Of a DNA stretch of 64,000 nt, positions 9,738 through 22,105 are shown piece after piece. The notes under the pieces were generated by a model, which worked only from the letters and a program-made list of their open reading frames with translations, was not told the DNA's origin and ran no database searches. Both the position numbers and the translations under genes were made by a program. Position 1 is the first letter of the stretch. Each line of letters begins with the position of its first letter. This DNA is from Ctena decussata (taxonomy: Eukaryota; Mollusca; Bivalvia; Lucinida; Lucinidae): contig OZ022509.1 in the NCBI GenBank assembly GCA_963989385.1, forward strand, positions 55,409,431 to 55,473,430. The letters run 5' to 3'.

Positions 9738-12700
9738 ATGGCTGCGAAACTGGATCTTTCCAGCCCTAGGAGATTCAAAGTAACAGGAGAACAAACCAAT
9801 TTAAACTAGAACTGTCGGAGAATCCGACTATACCCCCGCTTAAGTGCTTTAATCAAATAATGTTATTTTCGTTACATTTGGTATAGAGAGAGTGAACTCA
9901 TTGTCCACATGTATACCGAATATCAATAAATCCCTTTCTATGTATACGTAATACAGAATAAAATGATTTCACAAAGACAGATAGAAAAATTAATAAATAC
10001 ATGTAAGACATAAGTCTTTATCAATCTGTATACCAAATTTGAAGATTCAAACTTGAAAGGATGCTGTGAAATTTGTTACGAAAAATTATTATTCTAAGTA
10101 AGGAGAGAAAGAAAAACTGGAAAAATATCCAGAGGAATAAACAAAATATCCCTCTTCAAACTTGCAATGGCTGCTTAGAAACCTTTGACAAAAAAGTCAT
10201 TCTTCAAAATATGGAGAGAAAGAAAATCGGAGAAATACAGGGAGGAATATGCCAGATATGGCTGGTTTGCAATCCCACAATACAATAAGTCGTGATCAAT
10301 CTGTATACCAAATATGAACATTCTACCTTGAAGGGTTACTGTGAAATCGTTTACAAAAATTGCATGATTCAATGTAAAGAGAGAAAGAAAATAAAGCAAA
10401 TAAATGGAAGAATATGCCAGATACAGCTGGGTTGAATCCCACTATACAATAAGTTGTTTACAATCTGTACACCAAATATGAACATTCTACCTTGAAGAGT
10501 TGCTGTGAAATCTTTGACGAAAAATTGCATTACCGGGTACTCAATGTAAAGAGAGAAAGAAAATCAGACAAATAAAGGGATGCATATGCGGGAGACAGCT
10601 GGTTCTCAATCCCACACTAAAATAAGTTGTCATTAACCTGCATACCAATTACGACTACTCCAGCTTGCATGGTTGCACAAAAATCTTTGACGAAAAACTG
10701 CATTATTCAAAGTATGGAAAGAAAGAAAATCGGACAAATACAGGGAAGAATAAGCAGGAGAAGGCTGGTTTGCAATCCCACGATACAACACATCGTTATC
10801 AACCTGCAAACCAAATATGACTACTCTATCTTACACAGTTGTGGAGAAATCTTTGACGAAAAATTTCATTATTCAAAGTATGGAAAGTAAGAAAATTGGA
10901 CAAATACACGAAAGAATAAGCAGGAGGACGCTGGTTGGCAATCCCACGATACAAAACACCGTCATCAACCTGTATGCCAAATATGACCACTCTAGCTTGA
11001 ATGGTTGCTGAGAGATCTTTGACAAAATCTTTCATTATTCGAAGAATGGAAATAAAGAAAAATGGACAAATAAAGGGAAGAACAAGCAGGAGAAGGCTGG
11101 TTCTCAATCCCACGATACAACACATCCTCATCAACCTGTATGCCAAATATGACCATTCTAGCTTGTATGGTTGTGGAGAAATCTTTGACGAAAAATTTCA
11201 TTATTCAAAGTATGGAAAGTAAGAAAATTAGACAAATACACAGAAGAATAAGCAGGAGAAGGCTGGTTTGCAATCCCACGATACAACACACCGTCATCAA
11301 CCTGTATGCCAAATATGACCATTCTAGCTTGAATGATTGTTGAGAAATCTTTGACGAAAAATTTCATTATTCGAAGTATGGAAATAAAGAAACATGGACA
11401 AATAAAGGGAAGAATAAGCAGGAGAAGGCTGGTTCTCAATCCCACGAGACAACACATCCTCATCAACCTGTATGCCAAATATGACCATTCTAGCTTGTAT
11501 GGTTGTGGAGAAATCTTTGACGAAAAATTTCATTATTCAAAGTATGGAAAGTAAGAAAATTGGACAAATACACAGAAGAATAAGCAGGAGGAGGCTGGTT
11601 TGCAATCCCACGATACAACACACAGTCATCAACCTGTATGCCAAATGACCATATTAGCTTGAATGATTGTTGAGAAATCTTTGACGAAAAATTTCATTAT
11701 TCGAAGTATGGAAATAAAGAAAAATAGACAAATAAAGGGAAGAATAAGCAGGAGAAGGCTGGTTCTCAATCCCACGATACAACACATCGTCATCAATCTG
11801 TATGCCAAATTTGACCATTCCAGCTTGTATGGTTGTGGAGAAATCTTTGACGAAAAATTTGATTAAAAGGGGACGGACGGAGGGACGGACGGACGGACGG
11901 ACAGATGTAAACCAGTATACCCCCCACTTTTTCAAAGCGGGGGTATAAAAAAGCATGGGAACAATATTTTCACAGATTTGAGTATTACATAAAGGCTGCA
12001 AATATCAACAAGGACGAGCAGAAACGTGCACTGCTGCTACATGTAGCTGGACATGAAGTTCAGGATATATTCGAAACGTTGGATGACCAAGGAACCACGT
12101 ATGACGATGCCGTTACGCATTTGACAAACTATTTTAAGCCAAAGAAAAATATTGCTTTTGAGCGGCACATATTTCATAAATCAAAGCAATCAAATGAAGA
12201 AACAATAGATAATTATATTGTTAGACTGTCCAAATTAGCAATTTCGTGCGAGTTTACAGACAAAGACGAAATGATCAGAGACAAAGTGGTAAACTCATGT
12301 AATTCAACAAAGCTACGGAAAAATTACTGGAAGAAGAAACTCTAACTTTGGACAAAGTAAAGACAATTTCACGTACGTTTGAGTTAAGTGAAACACACTC
12401 AAAACGAATGGAGACACATGACGATAGCCAACCGGCTGCTGGGGCCAACAATGACGAAATCAACCGGGTTCGACACCAAACGGGACGAAACAAAAACCAA
12501 GGGGCGCGTCCAAAACAACACAACCGAGGGACCAAACCAACGTACCAGAGGAAACCGGCAGACAGACGACCACAAGGAGAGACGACTGCTGTTTGTTATA
12601 GGTGTGGACAGAAAGGACATTACGGAAAATCGTGTGAGAAAACAAAAGACGTCACGTGTTATGCGTGCGGGGCCAAACGTCATTTTGCCAAACGATGTAC

Positions 12701-14535
12701 ATCAAAAGTTTAAAACGTGCATGTTCTTTTTGAAAATAATGGAAATAATAGTGACAATGAGAGAGAGGAAGTTTTCTTATTACAAGGTAAGAATGACGCC
12801 ACACTATCATTACCTTTGATTGACAGCGGGGAATCAACTAATGTCATTGACAAAGCAACATATGAACTGGTCAAAACCACAGAAAACTGTCTATCAAAGT
12901 CAAACTTTGCTTGGGAAAACAAAATTAAAGATGCAAATCGTTAGCAAAGAGCATGAAATCGATTTCCAGGTCATCAAAGGCATAGGTAAACCATTAATTG
13001 GCCGTAAATGTGCTACCGAACTAGGCTTATAGCATATCGGTATGATCAACTCATTATCGATAGAACAAAACAATAGTTCGCAAGAAAATACAGAAACAAT
13101 TGTAAAATCGTTTGAGGATGTATTTAAGGGAACCGGCCGACTGAAAGATTTTCAGCTCGATTTACATGTAGACAAGGCTGTATCACCGATTGCACAGCCG
13201 TTACGCCAAACACCCTTTAAGATGAAAAAACAAATTGAAGATAAAATTGATGAGCTTGAAAAAAATGACATCACCGAAAAAACGTCAGGACCTACCCCCT
13301 GGATCTCGAACATAGTGGCGGTACCCAAACAAAGTCAATACCGTTAGGCTTGCAATAGACATGCGACAATCAAACAAGGCAATATTGCGTGAACGATTTC
13401 ATATGCCAAATATAGACGAGACACTTCAGCAAATGAACGGGGCGAGCGTGTATTCCCGTCTAGACCTCACGGAGGCGTTCCATCAAATAGAACTTAGTGA
13501 ACAGAGTAGATATATCACGACCTTTGTGTGTCATAAGGGTCTTTACAGGTATAAACGTCTTAATTATGGCATATCTTCAGCATCAGAATTGTTTCAACGC
13601 ATTTTGCAACAAATTTTGCAGGACATACCAAACTGTAAAAACATAGTAGACGACATAATAATCTATGCAGACAACCAAGAAGATCATGATAAGGTCGTTA
13701 AAATGGTTCTTACAAGGTTACGTGATAAGGGCTTAGTTTTGAACAAATCGAAATGCGTTTTCAATCGTTCAAGTCTAAAATTCATGGGGCATGTTCTGTC
13801 AAACAATGGGATACAGGTCGATGAAGCCAAGATTAAGGCGGTTCGTGACGCCGAACCACCTAAGAATGCAGGGGAAGTGTTGTCTAGGGCTAGTAAATTT
13901 CTGTGCGAAGTTCATAAAAACTACGCTACAATCGCAGAGCCACTGCGAATGTTTACGCGAAAAAATGTCCCGTGGCAATGGACGTCTGAGCAGCAACGTT
14001 CAATTGACGCACTGAAACAAAGCTTGATTAGTGCTGAGGTTATGGCTTACTATAGTCCGTCAGCAGAAACACATTTGGTAGTGGATGGAAGTCCGTGCGG
14101 CGTAGCAGCAATAATGAACCCAAGACAACCAAACGGGGACATACGTCCAGTCGCTTACGCTAGTAGGACGTTAACGCCTACCGAGAGACGTTACTCACAA
14201 ACACAGAGAGAAGCACTTAGTGTGTTATTCGGAATTCAGCGTTTTTCTGTTTATTTATACGGTATGCAGTTTACCGTATACTCAGATCATAAGGAACTTG
14301 AAAGAATATTCACTAGTGGGCATCAAGCACCACCTAGGATTCAAAACTTTGTGTTGAAATTGCAACCATACAATTTCACAGTAAAGTATTTGAAAGGGTC
14401 TGAGAATATTTCAGATATTCTATCTCGGACACCGATTTTAGAAGCAGACAATGAAACGTGTGACATCACCGAGAAGTATGTCAATTATGTAATGGAAACA
14501 AGCTTACCCATTGCACTCACGTTAGACGAATTGCT
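9738..14535 (+). pseudogene. Ty3/gypsy-type retrotransposon gag-pol relic
   Basis: Gag begins at ATG 9738 (MAAKLDLSSPRRF), is split by a tandem-repeat element (9806-11949) and resumes (AWEQYFHRFEYY). It ends with two CCHC zinc knuckles (CYRCGQKGHYGKSC and CYACGAKRHFAKRC, about 12592-12700). Protease follows with LIDSGESTNVID around 12812-12850. RT and RNase H occupy 13042-14535: RLDLTEAFHQIEL, VDDIIIYA (catalytic DD), GHVLSNNGI, then RNase H VVDGSPCGVAA, REALSVLFGIQRF and SDHKELERIF. Breaks: 1-nt loss in an A-run near 12320, stop at 12711-12713, shift near 12935, stop at 13030-13032, shift near 13340. The sequence switches to a LINE at about 14535, so integrase and the 3' LTR are missing, and no 5' LTR is recognised between 9647 and 9737. 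Dead copy. Confidence 0.9.
9806..11949 (+). mobile_element. tandem-repeat element inserted in gypsy gag
   Basis: Left end has 'aactgtcggagaatccgac' and 'tatacccccgct'; the right end is a hairpin, TATACCCCC...GGGGGTATA (about 11912-11947), followed by A's. The core is about 11 copies of a 166-bp unit (10050-11870; unit landmarks 'gaaatctttgacgaaaaat' and 'caatcccacgatacaacac'). A GGAC/GACG microsatellite (11870-11903) precedes the end hairpin. The gag frame on either side rejoins with no duplicated target bases. Overlapping reading frames inside are products of the tandem unit. Confidence 0.8.
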
Positions 14536-15400
14536 GAGAATTTGAGAGAGCAAGGTGTAGTTGGAGTCCGTCGTATAAAAGTTCGTAGGGACGACGACCT
14601 TAAAGACACCAACACTTTCGTTTTCACCTTTAACACATCAGTTTTGCCAAAACAATTAAAAGTTGCCTTCCTTCGTGTCTCCGTTGATTTCTACATTCCA
14701 AATCCACTGCGGTGTTACCGGTGCCAAGTATTTGGGCATCACGAAGACAGATGCAGAAAGGAAACGATATGTGCTAATTTTGATCAGCCCCAGCATTGTG
14801 CTGATGAAACCGACTGTAAACGTCAAGCCAAATGCTTTAACTTTAAGGAAGATCACCCCGCTAATTCGCGGAAATGTCAGGCCTGGCACACTGAGAAAGA
14901 AATTCTCAAAGTCAAGTATACCAGGAACATATCGTTTCCAGAAGCGCGGAAAATTGTTGTTGACAGCTACACGGCAGCACCAGGTAAAAGTTATGCAAGC
15001 ATTACGAAGACTGCTGGTGTCACAGTATCACTTGTTGATGCTTCGACGCAGACAGACCCTGTACTTTTCACAGGCGCTCCACAGTCTTCGTCTTACAATG
15101 TCGCAGCAACCGAAGCATCTGCCGAAGCAAAGCGAGATTCGTCAGAAAAACTAAGCCAAAAAGAAAAGGAAAAATCACAAAAAGCTGACAAGTGTTCATG
15201 ATTCTCTTGCGAAAGAGACAACTAACAAGAACTCTTCAGGCAGGACTCCTGACCCTAAATCACGGGGAAGGGAGAAACCTGTACCTGAATCGGATAGACA
15301 GCCGAAAGGATCTAACGATCCGATTAAGCAGCATAACAGGTGGTCAACCTTGGAGGACATGGATGCAGAGGAATCTCCGTCCTGTCTCGCAAGGGGAACA
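14536..15400 (+). pseudogene. LINE ORF1 (5'-truncated), Jockey/I-type, copy 1
   Basis: Starts abruptly inside ORF1 (VVGVRRIKVRRDDDLKDTNT) where the gypsy sequence stops, as in a 5'-truncated LINE insertion. A CCHC knuckle CYRCQVFGHHEDRC (about 14713-14754) is followed by two degenerate Cys/His clusters. The frame shifts near 15200, after which the C-terminal part (DRQPKGSNDPIKQHN) is in another frame. ORF1 proteins of this class bind the element RNA. Closely related to the copy at 60675. Confidence 0.85.
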
Positions 15401-15468
15401 CTTAAAGAATACCAACTTCCTAAGAATAGATCTACATTTTGCTCCAATTATATTCATAATTAATTCTA

Positions 15469-16917
15469 ATGAAAAATAGAATTATACAATGGAGTTGTCG
15501 AGGCCTAAAAGCCAACTATGAAGAAACATTGCTCCTCCTTAAAGATTATGAGCCTGCTGCTCTATGTCTTCAAGAAACACATCTAAAAGATACAGATAAC
15601 ATGTCCATCAGAAATTATAGTTCTTTTCATACCTTTTGCACAAATAATGAGAGAGCCGCTGGCGGTGTCTCTATATTTGTCAATAATAACGCTCCTCATA
15701 GTCAGTTACCATTACATACGAATTTACAAGCAGTTGCAGTTAGTATAACTCTCCATCGCGTAGTAACTATTTGTTCTATATATATTCCCCCCAATTCGAG
15801 ATTGTCTTTAAAAGAGCTTGATGATCTTGTTCCGCAACTCCCTTCTCCCTTCATATTGTTGGGAGATTTTAATGGTCATAATATTCTTTGGGGTTCCAAA
15901 GATATTAATGACAAAGGCAGAGTAATTGAAAATTTTATCGACAACAATGGACTTTGTCTGTATAACACTAAAACTCCTACATATCTCCATCCAGCAACTG
16001 GTACATACACTTCTTTAGACCTCTCTATTTGCACTCCCACCCTTCTTTTGGACTATGACTGGAAAGTTCATGATGATCTCTGCGGTAGTGATCACTTTCC
16101 TGTTTTTCTAAATAACATTGGCCCAGATATTGATGAGCCGGTTTCAAGGTGGAAACTAAATAAAGCTAACTGGGCCCAGTTTCAAACTCTTTGTGAAACT
16201 CGACTTCTTGAAGACACAGTCCAGGAGGCTGATGATCCGATTGAGTCATTTGCATCTATTCTTATTAATATAGCAGAAGAAACAGTTCCAAAAACATCAA
16301 CGAAATCAAAAAAGATTAAAAAGCCTTGGCTTACAGACGAGTTTAAAACCGCTATAAAGCAACGTAAAGGAGCACTGCGACAATTCAATAATCACCCAAC
16401 ACATGATAATTTAAATAATTATCGTGTTTTCCGTGCAAAAGCTCGTCGAACAATTAAAGAATCAAAGAAATAATCTTGGAAACAGTATGTTTCCAAATTA
16501 AATTCTCGAACTTCAATAAAGAAAGTATGGGACATGGTTCGTAAAATTCAGGGAAAAGGAAAATCTAGCTCACTGGGACACTTAAATGTAAATAATTCTA
16601 AAGTTACTTCCAAAAAAGATATTTCTAATACTCTCGCTGACGCTTTCTCGAAAAATTCTTCTTCTGAAAATTATAGTCCAAAATTCAAGAATATTAAAAA
16701 ACAGAAGGAAAAACAGAACCTAAAATTTTCATCCAACAACACAGAAACTTATAATCAATCTTTTTCCCTTTCGGAACTTAAAGATGCTCTTTCAAAGGCT
16801 CATGATTCATCTCCGGGGCCTGATGATATCCATTACCAGTTTTTGAAACATCTTCCAGACTCTTCTCTTTCGGTTCTTTTGAAAACATTTAATGACATTT
16901 GGGAAACTGGTAATGTG
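15469..16917 (+). pseudogene. LINE ORF2 (endonuclease plus start of RT), copy 1, truncated
   Basis: Starts MKNRIIQW. It carries an APE-type endonuclease: CLQETHLK (catalytic Glu), GGVSIFVNN, LLGDFNGHN (Asp), SLDLSICTP, and GSDHFPV (Asp-His). Motif 1 reads QWSCRG where the sister copy has QWNCRG, so the expected active-site Asn is Ser. An in-frame TAA follows at 16471-16473. The frame then continues through KVWDMVRKI and SPGPDDIHYQFLKHLP to NVP and stops at an internal break at 16917. RT proper is absent. Inactive. Confidence 0.88.
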
Positions 16918-17030
16918 CCAAACATATACAATAGCGAGTAACAAAGATTCAGGTTTTGAAAACATTTAATGACATTTGGGAAACTGGTAATGTGCCAAAC
17001 ATATACAATAGCGAGTAACAAAGATTCAGG
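16877..17030 (+). repeat. exact 77-bp tandem duplication across the LINE break
   Basis: 16877-16953 and 16954-17030 are identical. The unit contains the last LINE bases plus about 36 bp of flank (aacatatacaatagcgag...), so it arose after the truncation. Confidence 0.95.
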
Positions 17031-17714
17031 TAACAAAGGAGTTCCAGTTCAGGTATCTGATCACTGAAGTGCAGTGCAAAAATGTGATTGCCAGGTGCAT
17101 ATCTGCACTCCACCTCACATATCAGTTATACTGGGTGGATCACTATTCCTCCAAAATAGCGTCAAGCCAACAATTATACAAATAAAATGAGTTCATAAGA
17201 ATGCCACAGGGCATCATAAACCAAAGTTGCTTCGGGTCGTATTGAATATTCCGGTCTACGCCCAGGTGCGTAGATAGTAATTACAGTCCCAGCAACAATG
17301 TTAACTGAAAGCATAAATATGAATTTATTATATGTATGTAAACATAAATAGAGTACCGTTACATATATTTGACCATGCATAGGGGTTCCTGTCTGCATAT
17401 TTGACCATGCATAGGGGTTCCTGTCTGCATTCGTTGGCAAGCTTTTCAGCATTTACATCATGTTTAAAGATGTATCCTTCCTATACAATCAAAAACATTT
17501 AGACTTGCCAAGGGATACATACAGAATACACAATGCATATCTACCTACTGAAATAAATAAACGAGAACATATTTACAGAGTGCTTATTTTTTCTTTGGCT
17601 TTGGACTTAAAGGCCCATCAACACCATTTTAAATCAAAGCCAAATCACTGTCATTCATATACAAATTCATACATGCGTACATATCATATATTGTATGCAT
17701 ATATACACGTAATG
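17031..17714. other. unassigned, with a 32-bp tandem duplication
   Basis: 17365-17396 repeats directly at 17397-17428 (atatttgaccatgcatag...). Otherwise AT-rich with TATA-like microsatellite words. Perhaps the 3' flank or LTR side of the minus-strand gypsy relic that follows, but no LTR could be defined. Confidence 0.4.
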
Positions 17715-18540
17715 ACAAAACTGTTATTGGCTCTTGTTTCCGAACAAGGTGCAAGTTTTCCTGCATACCGCTTCAGACGGTTAAAATGTACAATTTTACA
17801 CAAAGCTCTTGGACTTTTTTGTATTTTGTAAGTTAGATCAGAAAGTTAAGAGACAATTTTAAAGGGACCTTCCCAGCGCAGTTGGGGTTTCTTTGAGAGA
17901 CCTTTTGGTTTACAGTACACTCAAACTGCATCCCCTACATCGTATTTCTGTTTATTGATTCTACTGTCATACAATCTCTTGTTTCTGACTTGCCTCCAGG
18001 AGAGAAGCCCTAGCAGTTTCATGTATGTTTTTCATTTTGCTTTGTAATAGGACGACATATTTATTGGAGGGAAGTTTTGTATCTGTGGGAGAAGGTGGAT
18101 ACAACAGATCCACTGGTAACTCAATCTCACGGCCTAACATCATCATACTGGGGGTCATTGTAGTGCTTTCCTGTTTAGATGATCGATAAGCCATGAGAAC
18201 TAAGGGAAACGCTTCATCCCAGTTTCGCTGTTTTTGCTCTACATATTTACTCAACATATCTTCCAGCGTACGATGAGCTCCCTCAATTAAATCGTCCCCT
18301 GCTGGGTGAAAGGCCGTGGTTCGAGTCTTATCAATTCCTACAAACTACACAGTTCTTTAAACAATTCAGACTCGAACTGACTACCTTGGTCTGTATGAAT
18401 TTCTCTGGGAATACCAAAGCAACTAATAAATTGATTGACAATTGTCGAAGCTACAGCTTTTGCTGTTATTGCGAAGCAGAAGAGAGACATATGTATTGCT
18501 TTTCCGGTGTCGTCGGCGGCGTAAACTTTGTCGGGTTTTT
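17715..18540 (-). pseudogene. Ty3/gypsy integrase relic
   Basis: On the minus strand from 18540 downward: integrase core (AVASTIVNQFISCFGIPREI, HTDQGSQFES), then after a frame break near 18340 TTAFHPAGDDLIEGAHRTLE (with the Glu-equivalent region), MLSKYVEQKQRNWDEAFPLV and AYRSSKQESTTMTPS. After another shift near 17995 comes the C-terminal domain (KLYD-like SRINKQKYDVGDAV, RWEGPFKIV, HFNRLKRYAGK). There is a stop in the VWVY position near 17923. The 5' side ends at the element that starts at 18541. It is a different copy, on the opposite strand, from the gypsy at 9738. Confidence 0.88.
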
Positions 18541-21142
18541 AGCTCACCTGAGCTTTTGGGATACCCTGATGTCCGTCGTACGTGTGTCAGGACGTCCGGA
18601 CGTCCGTCAACTTTTGCTTGTGTACACTCTAGCGGGCACAGTTTTGATCCAATCTTTATGAAACTTTGTCAGAATGTTAGTCTTTATAAAATCTAGGCCA
18701 AGTTCGAAACTGGGTCATGTCGGGTCAAAAACTAGGTCACTAGGTCAAATATTAGAAAAACCTTGTGTACGCTCTAGAGGGCACAGTTTTGATCCAAACT
18801 TCATGAAACTTTGTCGAATGTTTATCCTCACAATATTTCGGCCAAGTTTGAAACTGGGTTAATTCGGGTCAAAAACTAGGTCACTAGGTCAAATATTAGA
18901 AAAACCTTGTGTACGCTCTAGAGGTCACAGTTTTGATCCAATCTTCATGAAACTTTGTCAGAATGTTTATCCACACAATATCCAGGACAAGTTTGAAACT
19001 GGGTGATGTCGGATCAAAAACTAGGTCACTAGGTCAAATATTAGAAAAACCTTGTGTACGCTCTAGAGGTCACAGTTTTGATCCAATCTTCATGAAAATT
19101 TGTCTGAATGTTTATCCTCACAATACCCAGGCCAAGTTCGAAATTGGGTCATGTCCGGTCAAAAACTAGGTCAGTAGGTCAAATATTAGAATAACCTTGT
19201 GTACGCTTTAGAGGTCACAGTTTTGATCCAATCATCATGAAACTTTGTCAGAATGTTTATCCTCACAAAATCCAGGACAAGTTCGAAGCGGGGTCATATC
19301 GGGTCAAAAACTAGGTCACTAGGTCAAATATTAGAAAAATCTTGTGTACGCTCTAGAGGTCACAGTTTTGATCCAATCTTCATGAAACTTTGTCAGAATG
19401 TTTATCCTTACAATATCCAGGCCAAGTTCGAAACTTGGTCATGTCCGGTCAAAAATTAGGTCACTAGGTCAAATATTAGAAAAACCTTGTGTACACTCTA
19501 GATTACCCAGTTTAGATCCAATCTTCATGAAACTTTGTCAGAATGTTTATCCTTACAATATCCAGGCCTAGTTCGAAACTGAGTTATGCCGGTAAAAAAC
19601 TAGGTCACTAGGTCAAATATTAGAAAAACCTTGTGTATGCTCTAGAGGTCACAGTTTTGATTCAATCTTCATGAAACTATGTCAGAATGTTTATCCTCAC
19701 TATATACTGGCCAAGTTCGAAACTTGGTTATGTCGGATCAAAAACTAGGTCACTAGGTCAAATATTAGAAAAACCTTGTGTACGCTCGAGAGGTCACAGG
19801 TTTGATCCAATCTTCATGAAACTTTGTCAGAATGTTTATCCTCACAATATCCAGGCCAAGTTCGAAACTGTGTCATGAAACTGTGTCATGTTTATCCTCA
19901 CAATATCAAGGCCAGGTTCGAAACTGGGTCATGTCGGGTTAAAAACTAGGTCACTAGGTCAAATATTAGAAAAACCTTGTGTACGCTCTAGAGGTCACAG
20001 TTTTGATCCAATCCTCATGAAACTTTGTCAGAATGTTTATCCTCACAATGTCCAGGCCAAGTTCGAAACTTGGTCATGTCGGATCAAAAACTAGGTCACT
20101 AGGTCAAATATTAGAAAAAAATTGTGTATGCTCGAGAGGTCACAGTTTGGATTCAATCTTCATGAAACTTTGTCAGAATGTTTATCCTCACAATATCCAG
20201 GGCAAGTATGAAACTGGGTCATGTCTGATCAAAAACTAGGTCACTAGGTAAAATATTAGAAAAACCTTGTGTACGCTCCAGAGGTCACAGTTTTGATCCA
20301 ATCCTCATGAAACTTTGTCAGAATGTTTATCCTCACAATATCCAGGCCAAGTTCGAAACTTGGTCATGTCGGGTCAAGAACTAGGTCACTAGGTCAAATA
20401 TTAGAAAAAAATTGTGTAGGCTCTAGAGGTCACAGTTTGGATTCAATCTTCATGAAACTTTGTCAGAATGTTTATCCTCACAATAACCAGGCCAAGTATG
20501 AAACTGGGTCATGTCGGGTCAAAAACTAGGTCACTAGGTCAAATCTTAGAAAAACTTTGTGTATACCCTATGAATCTTTGTCAGAATGTTTATCTCCATA
20601 AAATCTAGGTCATGTTTGAAACTGAGTCATGTCGGTCAAAAACTAGGTCACTAGGTCAAATCTTAATAAAGTTATGCTGCAAGAATCAGAACTAACATTG
20701 CAATGATGCCAGCCATAAACTCCTTGGAAAACATTTATTTCACCACAGAGAGATAATGATGCTACCATTCTATCAGCTGTGTTCGCCTAGTTCAGTCTAG
20801 TTCAAATCCATCAAAGGAACTCAACATGAACGGGTACTTTTCAGGGAAGCGACTCTGCCATTTTTAGCTCTCCTGAGCCTTCCAGTATTGGTGTTAGCTG
20901 CCTCTGTCATCCATCCATAAACATTTCCAAACATCTCTGAAACCACTGGGCAGACTAAACTCAAATTTCATTATGGAGCCTGCATGGGTCAAAGGATTGA
21001 AAGTTCTTCAAATGATCTTGGTCACATGACCAAGGTGGCCACCATCCCCATGTATGGTAAAAACTCTTATAAATCTTCACCAGAGCCAGTGAACTGATTA
21101 ATGCTCAGGTGAGCGATTCAGGGCCACCATGGCCCTCTTGTT
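18541..21142 (-). mobile_element. hairpin-ended element E2 with a 145-bp tandem core
   Basis: Reverse orientation: AGCTCACCTGAG... at 18541 and 'ggccctcttgtt' at 21131-21142. About 13 copies of a 145-bp unit (about 18650-20650) follow, the reverse complement of core 1 of E1; successive landmarks fall at multiples of 145 (18963, 19253, 19688, 20033, 20323), with one short deletion near 19875. Each unit carries AGGTCACTAGGTCA. It interrupts the gypsy integrase frame at 18540. The frames of 60-70 codons inside are the same peptide repeated by the tandem unit. Confidence 0.8.
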
Positions 21143-22105
21143 GCGTTTAAGTCAGTTTCACAAAGGCTGACAGGCGAGACACCGCATTCCGCGGAATTCT
21201 TGTTTAGTTAAGTCGAGGTATTTTTACAACAATTGATTTAAATTTGTGTTTACTCATTTGTGTTTACTCATCTCGCTGGTCGAGAGTTCGTTTTTGTCGC
21301 ACCTGCTTTAGCAAGGTGCGATATAGGCGTCCGATTTTCCGTCCGTCCATCCGTCAGTCCGTTCACATTTACGTAGACCCTGGCGTTAAAACCACTTCTC
21401 TGAATTTCACCCAAACCTCTTCACCCATGGTTCTCAAATTTCATATAAAACATGCCAAGACTCCACCACTTCAAAGTTGTTCAAACGGTCTTGGTCACAT
21501 GACCAACATGGCCGCCATGCCCATATATGGTAAAAACCTATAAAACTCTTCTTCTCCTGAACCAATAGGCCGATGGCCTTGAAAGTTGGTATGTAGCATT
21601 GGGTACTCTAGTACTACCAAGAGTGTCCAAATTATGACCTTGGGTTGACCTTGACCTTTTTTACGGCAAGGTCAAATTTGCTTTCTGTAGCTTTTAAATG
21701 GGAAAATGCTAGAACATAATATTTCTTTTAAACTCTTGAAGAGTTTGACCTGGAAATTGGTTTATGACTCTGAAACGGGTATATACATTCATCTTAATGA
21801 GTAAATGAATTTTTATGCCCACAAGAGGTCAAGGTCATTCTTCGACCTTTGACCCTGGTCTCATATTTTGACAATTTCATACATCTACTCAAAAGCCACT
21901 GGGCCAATTGTAACCTAATTTCATGTAGAGGTTTTAGAGGGCGAGGGAATGAAAATTTGTTCAATCGGTCCTCGTCACATGACCAAATGGCCGCCACACC
22001 CATATATGGTAAAAACCTTTAAAAATCTTCTCCTGTACCAAATGGACGATGGCCTTGAAAGTTGGTATGTAGCATCTCACACTAAAAGAAGACCCGAGAA
22101 TTTTA
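21143..22105 (+). mobile_element. element fragments of the 'tcgcacctg' family, cut by E3
   Basis: 21168-21192 carries the terminus word GCATTCCGCGGAATTCTTGT (contains the palindrome ATTCCGCGGAAT). From 21295 a second copy starts with a hairpin (TCGCACCT...AGGTGCGA, 21297-21322), then TCCG repeats and a body with CATGACCAACATGGCCGCC and a 'gaccttgggttgaccttgac' motif. It ends where E3 begins at 22106. Confidence 0.6.

Noticed and set aside
10826..11478. Repeated 70-115-codon frames on both strands
   Set aside because: The same peptide recurs with the 166-bp tandem unit on both strands; a by-product of repetition, with an inserted element on both sides of gag.
12399..12683. Reverse-strand frames opposite the gypsy gag
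   Set aside because: Antisense shadows of the zinc-knuckle region of gag.
17460..17831. 123-codon plus-strand frame
   Set aside because: It is antisense to the gypsy integrase C-terminal relic and has no family features.
18674..20529. Series of 62-68-codon frames that look like a repeat protein
   Set aside because: Each is one and a half 145-bp units read through; the phase is lost every unit (145 is not a multiple of 3) and both orientations are equally open.
18650..20650. CRISPR-like array
   Set aside because: Units are contiguous tandem copies with no unique spacers, in a eukaryotic transposon.
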